This document shows, piece after piece, positions 25,919 to 34,706 of a stretch of DNA of 64,000 bases. Within the stretch, counting starts at the first letter, position 1, and each line of letters begins with the position of its first letter. The notes under the pieces are model-generated. The model was not told where the DNA came from. It searched no databases and was given only the letters and a program-made list of their open reading frames with translations. The stretch comes from Palsa-1400 sp036501625. Lineage in GTDB: Bacteria; Verrucomicrobiota; Verrucomicrobiia; Limisphaerales; Palsa-1400. The DNA is taken from positions 5,028 to 69,027 of the forward strand of contig DASXZY010000011.1 of assembly GCA_036501625.1 (NCBI GenBank), in the 5' to 3' direction. Both the position numbers and the translations under genes were made by a program.

Positions 25919-27957
25919 AAACACCGCAATGGTACATCGGCCTGGCGCTGCTTTTTTGGGGATGGGAGACCGGGCTGTTGCTCTGGGCGCTCTTGATGGC
26001 GGCGGTGGTGGAAGGCTCCCGCTGGATCACGGCGCGCTGGGAATTCGCCGATTCGGATTTGAACCGGATTTGCGATCTTTGCCTGGTGCTGTTCCTCGCG
26101 GCGGGCACGCTGATGTATTCGACCGAAGACCGGCTGATATTTATTTTCAAGTGGGCGCAATGGCTGCCATTTTGTTTTTTTCCGCTGGCCCTGGCGCAAT
26201 GCTATGGCGAGCGCCCTTCCATGCCGTTGAGCGCATTTTCCTGGCTGTTGCGGCGCATCCCGCACAGCCCGGTGGCTCGCATTTCGTTTAATGTTTCCTA
26301 CGGCTATTACGCCATCTGCCTGCTGGCGGCCAGCGCCTCGACGCGCGCCGATCAATACTTCTATCTGGGCGTTTCGGTGTTGATTCTCATGGCGCTCAGC
26401 AGCGTGCGGCCCAGGCGCGTCTCGTGGCAGGCGTGGCTCGTTCTCGCGGTGGCCGTTGTATTGACAGGACGGCTGAGCCACCAGGCCCTGCGCCAATTGC
26501 AGAACAGCATGGAAACTTCCCTGAGCGGATGGCTCGCCAATTGGTTCCGAACCACGACCGATCCGCGCGAGTGCCCCACGCACATCGGCCACGGCGCAAT
26601 GACTCTTTCGCCCAAAATCGTCCTGCGCCTGCGTGTGCCCGGGGGCGACGTCCCGCCCGCCCTTCTGCGCGAAGGCAGCTACGATTCCTACCGCCGGGGC
26701 ACTTGGCTGGCGGGCACCAACCAATTCGCGCAAGTCACACAGGACCGCAACGGCCTCATCCGATTGCTGCCGCCCAAGAAAATATTTTCCTCGGTGGAAA
26801 TCGCCGCTTATTACCCGAACGGGGACGGCCTGGTGCCTCTCCCGCACGGAACATTTCAACTTGACGATTTTCAAATCGGCGTCCTGAGCACGAACCGTTT
26901 CGGCGTGGCGGCTGTGCAAGCGGCGCCCGGTTTGCTGGATTTCCAGGCTGACTATTGGATCGGACCATCCATCGATTCCCCGCCTGGGCCGGACGACCTG
27001 GGCGTGCCGGAGGACGAAAAGCCAGCCTTGACCAACATTTGCGCCACCCTCGGCCTGGCCAATATGACCGACCGGCAGAAAATCCGCGCCATCAGCCGCT
27101 TCTTCCAGGACAATTTTAAATACTCTCTCGACAGCCCGGCGGCCGCGGGATTGAAAACTTCGCGCACTCCGCTGGGAAGATTTCTGGCCGAAAGCCGCTG
27201 GGGTCATTGCGAATACTTTGCCAGCGCGACCGTTTTGTTGCTGCGCCAGGCGGGCATCAATGCGCGTTACATCACCGGTTACGCGGTGCCGGAATCGGCC
27301 CGGCACGGCGAGAATTACATTGTGCGCGAGCGGCACCGCCATGCCTGGGCCCTCGTCTATCATGCCGACACGCAGAACTGGGAGCAGATCGACAACACGC
27401 CCGGCGCGTGGGCCGAGGTGGCCGAAGCCAGCACGCCGTGGTGGCAGGCGACGTCGGATTTCATGTCAAACCTATATTTTCAATTCTCCAAATGGCGCTG
27501 GGGCAAATCGTCCATCTCGCATTACGCGCAATGGGCGTTGGGGCCTTTGATTCTTTACCTGGTCTGGCGCATTCTCTCCACGCGCCGCCGCCAGCAAAAA
27601 TCAACCGGCGGCGCTGCCGGGCTGCCGGAACCGGTTTGGCCGGGATTGGATTCCGAATTGTATCTCATCAACCAGCGGCTGGCGGGCATGAACTTGAACC
27701 GCCAGCCCAATGAGCCCTTGAATTGCTGGCAGCGCCGATTGGAAGAAGCTTTTCCGGGATGGCTCACTTTGGAGAGCATTTTCCGGATGCACCGGCGCCT
27801 TCGATTCGACCCGCGCGGCCTGCCCAGCCACGAACGCCAAACCCTCCGCCGCCACTCTTCGGAATGGCTGGCGGATTTCTCCGCCAAGCTGGAAAAAGCG
27901 AAGGCCGCCCGCGCGAATATCTCCCGCGCCGCCGCGCCTGATTTAAGGCAGCCGTGA
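25915..27957 (+). CDS. Transglutaminase-like membrane protein (TgpA/DUF3488 type)
   Basis: 680 residues. The N-terminal half has about six transmembrane helices (to about residue 185). A large extracytoplasmic region contains the transglutaminase core with an intact triad: Cys432 (ESRWGHCEYFASATVLLLR), His476 (RHRHAWALVY) and Asp493 (WEQIDNTPG). A further transmembrane helix lies near 540 (WALGPLILYLVWRIL), followed by a cytoplasmic tail. Members are proteases or transglutaminase-like enzymes of unknown substrate. Third gene of the MoxR operon. Confidence 0.9.
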   Translation: MKTPQWYIGLALLFWGWETGLLLWALLMAAVVEGSRWITARWEFADSDLNRICDLCLVLFLAAGTLMYSTEDRLIFIFKWAQWLPFCFFPLALAQCYGERPSMPLSAFSWLLRRIPHSPVARISFNVSYGYYAICLLAASASTRADQYFYLGVSVLILMALSSVRPRRVSWQAWLVLAVAVVLTGRLSHQALRQLQNSMETSLSGWLANWFRTTTDPRECPTHIGHGAMTLSPKIVLRLRVPGGDVPPALLREGSYDSYRRGTWLAGTNQFAQVTQDRNGLIRLLPPKKIFSSVEIAAYYPNGDGLVPLPHGTFQLDDFQIGVLSTNRFGVAAVQAAPGLLDFQADYWIGPSIDSPPGPDDLGVPEDEKPALTNICATLGLANMTDRQKIRAISRFFQDNFKYSLDSPAAAGLKTSRTPLGRFLAESRWGHCEYFASATVLLLRQAGINARYITGYAVPESARHGENYIVRERHRHAWALVYHADTQNWEQIDNTPGAWAEVAEASTPWWQATSDFMSNLYFQFSKWRWGKSSISHYAQWALGPLILYLVWRILSTRRRQQKSTGGAAGLPEPVWPGLDSELYLINQRLAGMNLNRQPNEPLNCWQRRLEEAFPGWLTLESIFRMHRRLRFDPRGLPSHERQTLRRHSSEWLADFSAKLEKAKAARANISRAAAPDLRQP

Positions 27958-28080
27958 TCGCGGAAGAAGCGCGCGCAAGTCCTCCTGATCTCCAACGAAT
28001 TTTTCTTCATCGAATAATTCGAATAATTCGGCGCTTGTTTTGCCGCGGCTCATCCTGTAGAGTTTGAAACCAACAAGTTT

Positions 28081-28320
28081 ATGGCTGATATTGCAAATAA
28101 GTATCCTGACAATTTCGCGGGCAAATATTACGTGGATAACCAGTGCATTGATTGCGATCTCTGTCGCGAAACGGCGCCGGCGAATTTTACCCGCAACGAA
28201 GACGGCGGCTATTCTTTCGTTTACAAACAGCCCGCCACTCCTGAAGAAGAGGCCCAATGCAAGGAAGCCAAGGAAGGCTGTCCCGTCGAAGCCATTGGCG
28301 ATAACGGCGACGCGGGCTAA
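28081..28320 (+). CDS. Small ferredoxin, single iron-sulphur cluster
   Basis: 79 residues. Cluster ligands C22-I-D-C25-D-L-C28 and C67-P give one 4Fe-4S (or 3Fe-4S) site; C60 is an extra cysteine. The layout DNQCIDCDLCRETAPANF and GCPVEAI is that of small soluble ferredoxins in which the second cluster motif has been lost. It acts as a low-potential electron carrier; the partner is unknown, as no oxidoreductase is adjacent. It overlaps the stop of the convergent phosphoesterase by four bases. Confidence 0.9.
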   Translation: MADIANKYPDNFAGKYYVDNQCIDCDLCRETAPANFTRNEDGGYSFVYKQPATPEEEAQCKEAKEGCPVEAIGDNGDAG

Positions 28321-29468
28321 ACTGCGCCGCCTGCGTCTTCCAGGCGGATCAAGACGATTTCCGAGCGGGTGCCGACGCGCATCGGCGGCCCCCAGGTGCC
28401 GGCTCCGCAACTGGTCACGACTTGGAGATTTCCCTTTCGATTCAGCCCGTACGCAAAGGGGCCATGCACTTTATATATGACCCAGCACCACGGCCAGAAT
28501 TGCCCCCGGTGCGTATGGCCGGAAAGCTGGAGCGAAATCCCCGCCTCATCGACAATCGACAGGCTGGCCGGGCGATGAGCCATCAGGATGCTGGCACGGG
28601 AGCGGTCCAGCGCCATTCCTGCCAAAATCCCGCGCAATGATTCCGGCTCAAGCGCGTCGCTGTCATGCACGCCCGCGATTTGCAAGCCGTCCGCCGTTAT
28701 TTTCTCGTTGTCAATAATGCGCACGCCGGCCTTTTTGATGGCGGCGACATACTTGGCGCGGCCAGTGTATTCCTCGTGGTTGCCGGTCACGAAATACACT
28801 CCGGCCGGCGCGGAAAGTTCGCGGCACGGGGCAGCCATGCGGTCGTAATCCACCTTGGGGCCGTCAAACATATCGCCGCTGATAAAAATGGCGTGAGGCT
28901 TGAGCGACGCGATTTTGCCGGCCACACGGCGCATGAAGCCGGCGCCGCGAACGTTGCCAAGGTGCAAATCGCTCACGAGCACGACTTCGCGATTTTGCCA
29001 GGACGCTGGCAGATTCGGCAGGCGGACGGTCATGCGCGTGACGCGCAGCCATGAAGCATTCGCGACGCCGCAAATGGCGGCCAGCGCGCCCAGCCCGTAT
29101 AAACTGGCCGCGATCCCTGGACGGCCCAGGCCCAATCCGAGCACAGCCGCCACGCCATGCGCGATCCAGCAAGCGAGCGCCGCGAACAGCCAAAAGTTCA
29201 ACAGACCCAGCCAAACGGCCGCAATGGTATAAAGGGCTTTGAGCAAGGGGCTGGAGCAGCGCATGGCCGCAAACAGCGAGAGAATGAACGACGCCGTGAG
29301 CGCGAACGCGATTAACCACCCTTGCGCGGAAAGACCCCAGAAATAGCTCCAAGTCGCGCACACGAAGGCCGCGCCGGAAAAAAATACAGTTGACGCAACT
29401 GCCAAAAACGAAAGAGGCCGCCTGTGCCCCGCGCGAGGCGCCTCTGGCGAAGGACTGGGGTCGCTCAC
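28317..29468 (-). CDS. Membrane-anchored metallophosphoesterase
   Basis: 383 residues. Four hydrophobic helices span about residues 20-150. The calcineurin-like domain follows: VVLVSDLHLGN (D-x-H), IFISGDMFDGP (GD), YFVTGNHEEY (GNHE), LMAHRPASL (H) and LSGHTHRGQFWP (GHTH). All metal ligands are present. The substrate is unknown (UDP-diacylglucosamine, cyclic nucleotides or phosphoproteins are possibilities for this fold). Its start overlaps the amidotransferase stop (ATGA 29465-29468), so the two are probably co-translated. Confidence 0.9.
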   Translation of the reverse strand: MSDPSPSPEAPRAGHRRPLSFLAVASTVFFSGAAFVCATWSYFWGLSAQGWLIAFALTASFILSLFAAMRCSSPLLKALYTIAAVWLGLLNFWLFAALACWIAHGVAAVLGLGLGRPGIAASLYGLGALAAICGVANASWLRVTRMTVRLPNLPASWQNREVVLVSDLHLGNVRGAGFMRRVAGKIASLKPHAIFISGDMFDGPKVDYDRMAAPCRELSAPAGVYFVTGNHEEYTGRAKYVAAIKKAGVRIIDNEKITADGLQIAGVHDSDALEPESLRGILAGMALDRSRASILMAHRPASLSIVDEAGISLQLSGHTHRGQFWPWCWVIYKVHGPFAYGLNRKGNLQVVTSCGAGTWGPPMRVGTRSEIVLIRLEDAGGAV

Positions 29469-30184
29469 GGCGCCAGCGTCAAAAGTTCGCCGAAAGGCGC
29501 GGGGCCTGTAATGGCGAGGCCTTTGACGTTCTCGCTGTAGTGCGTAAAAGTGGATGAGACAAACGCAACGCCCCCGGGCATCGCTGCCAAGTACATTTCA
29601 TAATAATTGCGCTGGGGGGCTTCTTCCTTCGATTTGAAATAATTCAGGCCCAGCAGCGTGCCGGGCGTGCCGGGCGAGCGGCTGATGCTCAACACCAGCA
29701 GATTGAGGGCGGAGCCGGTGTGTTCCTTGAGATTGGGCAGGGCTTCCTTCACGCCGCCCGCGCGGATGATTTGTTCCAGCGCCCATTCGCTATCGACGGT
29801 TCTCGCGGGCAAATGGTCCGGCTTCACGCCGCCGTTGTGCGCCAGAAAAACAACTTCCTTTTCCGTGGCGGCGACAAAGGGATGGGAAAAAATCGGGGCG
29901 ATGAGCGCCGTGTCGCTGGCAAATCTTCCATGAAAGATGGCGCGGATGTCCCCTTCCATTTTGGGAAGCGGGGCATCGTCCCCGTAAATGGATTTGGCCG
30001 TGCGATAATGGAAAAGCCCGTTCGCGGCATGAATGACATAGCCCCACCCGTGGCAATGGCGGGAGCAGCCGGCGGCGATCCCTTGGAGGCTGGGATCATT
30101 TTCGCAGGCGCATTTGAGGCCGGCGTGCAACGCGCGCACGTCCGATTCGCTCGCACCCGCGTAACCAAACATTCGACAAGCCAT
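29465..30184 (-). CDS. Class II (Ntn) glutamine amidotransferase-like protein
   Basis: 239 residues. It begins MACRMFGYAG, has RHCHGWGYVI (the G-W-G loop), IFHGRFASD (where R-x-A-S contacts glutamine) and FLAHNGGVKP, matching YafJ/GATase_4 proteins. It has no synthase domain, so it is a stand-alone amidase or hydrolase of unknown acceptor. Odd point: the nucleophile Cys is residue 3, not 2, although Ntn hydrolases need it at the mature N-terminus. Either Met-Ala is removed or the annotated start is unusual. It is upstream of and coupled to the metallophosphoesterase. Confidence 0.82.
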   Translation of the reverse strand: MACRMFGYAGASESDVRALHAGLKCACENDPSLQGIAAGCSRHCHGWGYVIHAANGLFHYRTAKSIYGDDAPLPKMEGDIRAIFHGRFASDTALIAPIFSHPFVAATEKEVVFLAHNGGVKPDHLPARTVDSEWALEQIIRAGGVKEALPNLKEHTGSALNLLVLSISRSPGTPGTLLGLNYFKSKEEAPQRNYYEMYLAAMPGGVAFVSSTFTHYSENVKGLAITGPAPFGELLTLAP

Positions 30185-30238
30185 AACGGAGGGAAAGGTA
30201 ATGGCGGAAGCAGGCGGCGGTCAATCAGGGTTTCCCTC

Positions 30239-31564
30239 TTATGGAAATAAACCCCGAATGTGCTTCGCTTCCTGCACTCGTTTAATTCCCACGCTCAAGG
30301 CCGCCATGCGCATGGAAATTTTCTGCTTGCGGCTCAACGCCAGCACTTGCACGAATGCTCCTTCCAAAATTCGGAACAATTTGTCCATCACTTCTGATTC
30401 GGTCCAAAAAAAGCTCTGCAAATCCTGCACCCACTCGAAGTAGGAAACGATCACCCCGCCGGCGTTGCACAAAATATCCGGCACAACGAAAATCTCCGGG
30501 CGCTGATCCAAAATCACGTCGGCCTCCGGCGTTGTGGGGCCATTGGCGGCTTCGGCCAGGATGCGGCATTTGATGCGGGCGGCGTTGGCGCCGGTAATCT
30601 GTTGCTCCAGCGCGGCTGGCACGAGGATTTCGCATGGCAACTCCAGCAATTGTTCGTTGGAAATCGGCCCCGCCCCGGGGAAGCCAGCCACCTCGCGCTT
30701 TTCCGCCGTGTATTTCTCCAACTCCCAAAGATCGATGCCCGCTTCATTGTGCAGGCCGCCGCTGACATCGCTCAGGCCGACAATCTTGACGCCGTACTTC
30801 GCCAGCGAGAAGGCGGTAACCAACCCGACATTCCCACATCCTTGAACGACCGCACGGCATTGCTTTGGCTCCAAGCCGATGGTATCCATCGCGCGATTGA
30901 TCAAGTAGCCGACGCCGCGGCCGGTCGCTTCCCGCCGTCCCAGCGAACCGCCAATGCTGACCGGCTTGCCCGTCACGATGCTCGGCACCGCGTAACCGGT
31001 ATGAACGGAATAAGTATCCATGATCCACGCCATGGTTTGTTCGTTGGTGCCCATGTCCGGCGCCATGACATCCACTTTATCGCCGATGAAAGGGATCATC
31101 TCCTGCGTGTAACGGCGGGTCAGGCGCTCCAGTTCGGCGGCGGAAAGCGCGCGCGGGTCGCAGGCGATGCCGCCTTTGGCGCCTCCAAAAGGCAGGCCCG
31201 CCAGCGCGCATTTCCAACTCATCCACATGGCCAGCGCGGCGACTTCGCCCAGGGCCACGCTGGGATGATAACGCAGGCCGCCCTTGGTCGGGCCGAGTGT
31301 CAAATGGTGTTGCACGCGATGGCCGGTGAACATCCTGGTTGAGCCGTCATCCATGTGGACGGGCAGGGCCACGGTCATGGATCGTTTGGGAAACTTAAGG
31401 CGGCTCCGCTGCTCCTCGGGCACCTGCCAATATTCGGCCACCAGATCGAACTGCTGGCAGGCCATCCGAAACGCCGGGTGATCGTAGAGTTCCATCAATG
31501 GAGTGTAATCACGGCTGGTATGTTTGCCATCCAATAACAGTGTTTTCTCTTGTGCCGAGTTCAT
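30239..31564 (-). CDS. gdhA: Glu/Leu/Phe/Val-type glutamate dehydrogenase
   Basis: 441 residues from ATG 31564 (MNSAQEKTLLLDG); the frame extends to 31717 but without family similarity. Signatures: GLRYHPSVALGEVAALAMWM, catalytic PFGGAKGGI, DVMAPDMGTNEQTMAWIMD, and the Rossmann motif VVQGCGNVG with an acidic residue in VGLSDVSGG suggesting NAD preference. It interconverts glutamate and 2-oxoglutarate plus ammonia. Its start lies 22 bp from the start of the divergent astacin gene. Confidence 0.93.
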   Translation of the reverse strand: MNSAQEKTLLLDGKHTSRDYTPLMELYDHPAFRMACQQFDLVAEYWQVPEEQRSRLKFPKRSMTVALPVHMDDGSTRMFTGHRVQHHLTLGPTKGGLRYHPSVALGEVAALAMWMSWKCALAGLPFGGAKGGIACDPRALSAAELERLTRRYTQEMIPFIGDKVDVMAPDMGTNEQTMAWIMDTYSVHTGYAVPSIVTGKPVSIGGSLGRREATGRGVGYLINRAMDTIGLEPKQCRAVVQGCGNVGLVTAFSLAKYGVKIVGLSDVSGGLHNEAGIDLWELEKYTAEKREVAGFPGAGPISNEQLLELPCEILVPAALEQQITGANAARIKCRILAEAANGPTTPEADVILDQRPEIFVVPDILCNAGGVIVSYFEWVQDLQSFFWTESEVMDKLFRILEGAFVQVLALSRKQKISMRMAALSVGIKRVQEAKHIRGLFP

Positions 31565-31586
31565 GTTCCCATACTCTCTCCGGCAT

Positions 31587-32345
31587 ATGGCTGGCCCGCG
31601 CGGACTTGGAATTCTATTCAGCATCCTGCTTTTGACAGCATCAGCCTCGGCCGGTTCCGATCCGGCCCACGCGCAGTCAAACACAGAAAAGCCGCACCCC
31701 TGGCCCGGCGGCGTCATTCCTTATGACATTTCCAAGCTGGCGCCCTCGCAGCAAGCCACGGCCCTGCGGGCGATGCAGCGCTGGATGGACACCGGCGCGA
31801 ACATCAAATTTATTCCGCGCACGACCGAAGCCGCTTACGTGAATTTTACCGGCAAGACCAACGCCGGCAACAACACCAGCCTCGTTGGATATAAGAAGGA
31901 CCTCCGCGCCGACATCAACATCACGGCCTTTTGGTGGCGCCAGCAGGAATGGATGCCCGCGCACGAACTCGGCCACGTTCTCGGCTTTTTTCATGAGCAC
32001 CAGCGCTGGGACCGCGACCAGTTCATCATCGTTCATTACGAAAACATCAAACCGGGCCGCGCGCCGGATTACGATTGGATTCCGAAAACGAACTGGATTG
32101 TCAGCAGCCTGCCCTACGATTACCACTCGATCATGCACTATCGCATCTGCTGGACTTCCAAATGCGAAGACCAGTGCAAAGATGGCATCGGCAGCAGTCC
32201 TTGCGCGGTCATTCAACCGGTGGACACGCGCTACGACCGCGTCATCGGACAATGGACGGATAATGGCATCAGCGCGCTCGATGCTGAAAGGGCGCGATTG
32301 GTTTACGGCGTGAAATCTTCCAACGCCCCTACCGTGCGCCCGTGA
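31587..32345 (+). CDS. Secreted astacin-like zinc metalloprotease (M12A)
   Basis: 252 residues from ATG 31587 (MAGPRGLGILFSILLLTASA, a good signal peptide); ATG 31563 or 31524 are alternatives but lie inside the gdhA start. The full astacin zinc motif HELGHVLGFFHEHQRWDRD begins at His126 (HExxHxxGxxHE plus RxDRD). The Met-turn SIMHY has M183 and the switch Tyr185. The N-terminal part shows the astacin opening WPGGVIPYDIS. An unusual Cys cluster (CWTSKCEDQCKDG) follows the Met-turn. It is probably an extracellular protease; no propeptide aspartate switch is obvious. It overlaps the convergent cyclotransferase gene by 17 bp. Confidence 0.9.
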   Translation: MAGPRGLGILFSILLLTASASAGSDPAHAQSNTEKPHPWPGGVIPYDISKLAPSQQATALRAMQRWMDTGANIKFIPRTTEAAYVNFTGKTNAGNNTSLVGYKKDLRADINITAFWWRQQEWMPAHELGHVLGFFHEHQRWDRDQFIIVHYENIKPGRAPDYDWIPKTNWIVSSLPYDYHSIMHYRICWTSKCEDQCKDGIGSSPCAVIQPVDTRYDRVIGQWTDNGISALDAERARLVYGVKSSNAPTVRP

Positions 32346-33165
32346 TTCGGGTCAAGCGAACCTGAAATAGCTTGGGCCACATTTTGCCGGTCACGAAGAG
32401 GCGGTCGCCGGCGCTGTCGTAAGCGATGCCGTTGAGCACATCCGTGGTGGCGTCGCGGTCGGCCGACTGCAACAACCCGGTGAAGTCGATGACTCCCGTG
32501 ACCGCGCCGCTGGCCGGGTCGATCCGCACGACGCAAGCAGTCTGCCAGACGTTGGCGAAAATCTCGCCTTGGACATATTCCAGCTCGTTGAGCTGGTTGA
32601 CTGGCTGGCCGTGATAGGTGACTTGGATGGAGCGAGCCACTTCGAATTTCGCCGGGTCGAGAAACCGGATTTGCGCGGTGCCGTCGCTCATGATGAGCGA
32701 ATGCCCATCGGTGGCCAGCCCCCAACCTTCGCCGGGGTAGGAAAATTCACGGTCAAGATGAAAATTTGCTTCGTCGTACACGAAACCTTTGTGAGATTGC
32801 CAGGTCAATTGATAGGCCTTGCCGCCTAGCACGGCCAGGCCCTCGGCAAAGTACTGTTCCGGCACGGGCGCCTGCCGCAAAACCCGGCCGCTCGACAGAT
32901 CGACCTCGCGCAACGTCGAATGGCCGTTCAACCCGGTGCTTTCGATCAGTTTTCCGCCCAGAAAAACCAGGCCTTGCGTGAAGGCCGTTTTGTCGTGCGG
33001 AAACGTCTTGATGACTTCATAAGAATACCGCCACACCTCGCCCGCGGGCGGATGCCCCTGGCCAATCGAACTCGGCGCTGGCGCGGCCGCCTGCTGCTGC
33101 CCGCAACCGGCGCCGAGGGACGCGAGAAGAACCGCCAATATGGAAAGCGGGCGCATGTCCGACAT
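32329..33165 (-). CDS. Glutaminyl-peptide cyclotransferase (beta-propeller type), lipoprotein
   Basis: 278 residues. N-terminal lipoprotein-like signal SILAVLLASLGAGC with Cys21. The plant/bacterial glutamine cyclotransferase fold is indicated by FPHDKTAFTQGLVFLGG, LIESTGLNGHSTLREVDL, YFAEGLAVLGGKAYQLTW, GWGLATDGHSLIMSDG and LNELEYVQGEIFANVW. It converts N-terminal Gln to pyroglutamate on secreted peptides or proteins. Last gene of a three-gene operon; its ATG overlaps the preceding stop (TAATG at 33163-33167). Confidence 0.9.
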   Translation of the reverse strand: MSDMRPLSILAVLLASLGAGCGQQQAAAPAPSSIGQGHPPAGEVWRYSYEVIKTFPHDKTAFTQGLVFLGGKLIESTGLNGHSTLREVDLSSGRVLRQAPVPEQYFAEGLAVLGGKAYQLTWQSHKGFVYDEANFHLDREFSYPGEGWGLATDGHSLIMSDGTAQIRFLDPAKFEVARSIQVTYHGQPVNQLNELEYVQGEIFANVWQTACVVRIDPASGAVTGVIDFTGLLQSADRDATTDVLNGIAYDSAGDRLFVTGKMWPKLFQVRLTRITGAR

Positions 33166-34706
33166 TACATGACGGTCGTGTCAAAAATAGCGGTTTTGAC
33201 CTGGCCGCCGGTTTTGATCTGCACCCACACGCGGTAATCGCCCGGGCTGGGAAATTCGTAGGGCAGAGAAATGGTGGAACGGCCGCCCTCGGCGGGAGGC
33301 GGGCCGCACCATTCTTCCAGGCGCGAGGAGACGCTGGCGATCTCGCTTCCGGGCGCGCCGATTTCCTTGGCGATTTTTTTCTCGAAGTACGTTTGCGCGG
33401 CCATCGAATAATTGCCGGAGGGATGGAGATGCGCGAAGACGCGGCCATCAAAACGCAAGACGGCCGCATGGCTCATCATGCCCATGTAAGGTTCCAGCGG
33501 GGCCGGATTGCCGGCGCCATCGCGCACCTGAAATTGAAGGCCGGCGTCCTGGTTGGCGCGCAATGGATGATGAGCCTTCCAAATAATTTGCGTTCCACCG
33601 GGCAGCGAGCAGAGGGTGTCGCCGCTGGCATTTTCGCGGACGGCCGCGTCCGCGCTGGCGACCCAGGAATCGTCCGGATCAGGCGCGAGCGGATGCGCGT
33701 TTGTGGAAACGGACGCCGCGGCGGGAATGGGCGGCAGATGGATAAGGTTGGTGGCGGTGGAACTGAATCCCCAGCTTAGCGTAAAATCACAAAGCATTTC
33801 ATATTCGCCCTCCGGCAAAGGCGGCAGGGTTGCTTCAAAACTTTTCAAGTCGTCCTCGCGCACCGGATGAATGTGGCAAAAGGCTTGCAAGGCGGGCTGG
33901 CCCACCAGGTAGAGGTGCAGCAATTTTCCGTGGTCTGGAGTCAATTCCAATTTTTCGTTCGGGCGCAGGTCTTGCTTGCCGATTGTCAAATGAAGGACGC
34001 GCTGGGAGCCTTCCACACGCACATCCCCCGCGACGTCCGGCCAGCCGCCCTCAATCATTCCGGTGCGGAAATTCTTTTCCTCAGCATTCCACCATTTCCT
34101 TCCACCGACCAGCGCCAGAACCAAAATCACGCCTGTCACGGCGGCGGCGATCCTGTATTTGCGGCGCTCCCTCGCGCCGGGCAGCGAGTCTGGCAACAGC
34201 GCGCTTTCGCCCGCGGCCGCGGCAATGATCAGGATCGCGCCGCAAAACAAGACCAGCCCCAACACGGTCAGAATTTTCCCCAGCCAAGACGGCAGCGGAA
34301 GCTGGCTGCGGGCAATGGAATCGATTGGCACCTGCACGACGCCTTCGCCGGCTTTTCCGCGGATGCGGACATTGACGCTGTAGGCGTTGACGGTCATCAG
34401 CCACAATTGGCCGTCAAATAGATTGGTTTCCCCGCGCACGGGCTGGGCCGCTTCCTCGGGCGGCGCGTTGCTCACCGCGACGCCGGACGCCAGCGGCACG
34501 AAGGTGACCGTCGCGGATTCGGGGTTTTGCACCTGCACCAAAATTTCCGCCTGTCCGGGGACGACTTGCGGCACGCGGATGGTGATGCGGACTTGCCAAG
34601 GCCCGGCCATGCCTTCAAAAAAAACATCCGAGCTTCCCAAATGGGCCTCGGCCGGCGCGGCCCCCAGCAAAGTCAATAAAACGAGCAGAGCGAGGCGGAG
34701 CTTCAT
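33165..34706 (-). CDS. Membrane protein with extracytoplasmic His-containing beta domains
   Basis: 513 residues from ATG 34706 (MKLRLALLVLLTLLGAAPAEA, a signal peptide). The ATG overlaps the upstream gene's stop (ATGA), so the longer frame to 34853 is rejected. Extracytoplasmic beta domain 1 opens AHLGSSDVFFEG. Two transmembrane helices lie near 165-235. A C-terminal region carries two Ig/YtkA-like units with FCHIHPV, GMMSHAAVLRFDGRVFAHLHPSG, and a final strand pair FPSPGDYRVWVQIKTGG. The H-x-H-P and M-M-S-H motifs suggest metal binding, possibly copper; this is inference. Not assigned to a named family. Confidence 0.7.
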   Translation of the reverse strand: MKLRLALLVLLTLLGAAPAEAHLGSSDVFFEGMAGPWQVRITIRVPQVVPGQAEILVQVQNPESATVTFVPLASGVAVSNAPPEEAAQPVRGETNLFDGQLWLMTVNAYSVNVRIRGKAGEGVVQVPIDSIARSQLPLPSWLGKILTVLGLVLFCGAILIIAAAAGESALLPDSLPGARERRKYRIAAAVTGVILVLALVGGRKWWNAEEKNFRTGMIEGGWPDVAGDVRVEGSQRVLHLTIGKQDLRPNEKLELTPDHGKLLHLYLVGQPALQAFCHIHPVREDDLKSFEATLPPLPEGEYEMLCDFTLSWGFSSTATNLIHLPPIPAAASVSTNAHPLAPDPDDSWVASADAAVRENASGDTLCSLPGGTQIIWKAHHPLRANQDAGLQFQVRDGAGNPAPLEPYMGMMSHAAVLRFDGRVFAHLHPSGNYSMAAQTYFEKKIAKEIGAPGSEIASVSSRLEEWCGPPPAEGGRSTISLPYEFPSPGDYRVWVQIKTGGQVKTAIFDTTVM

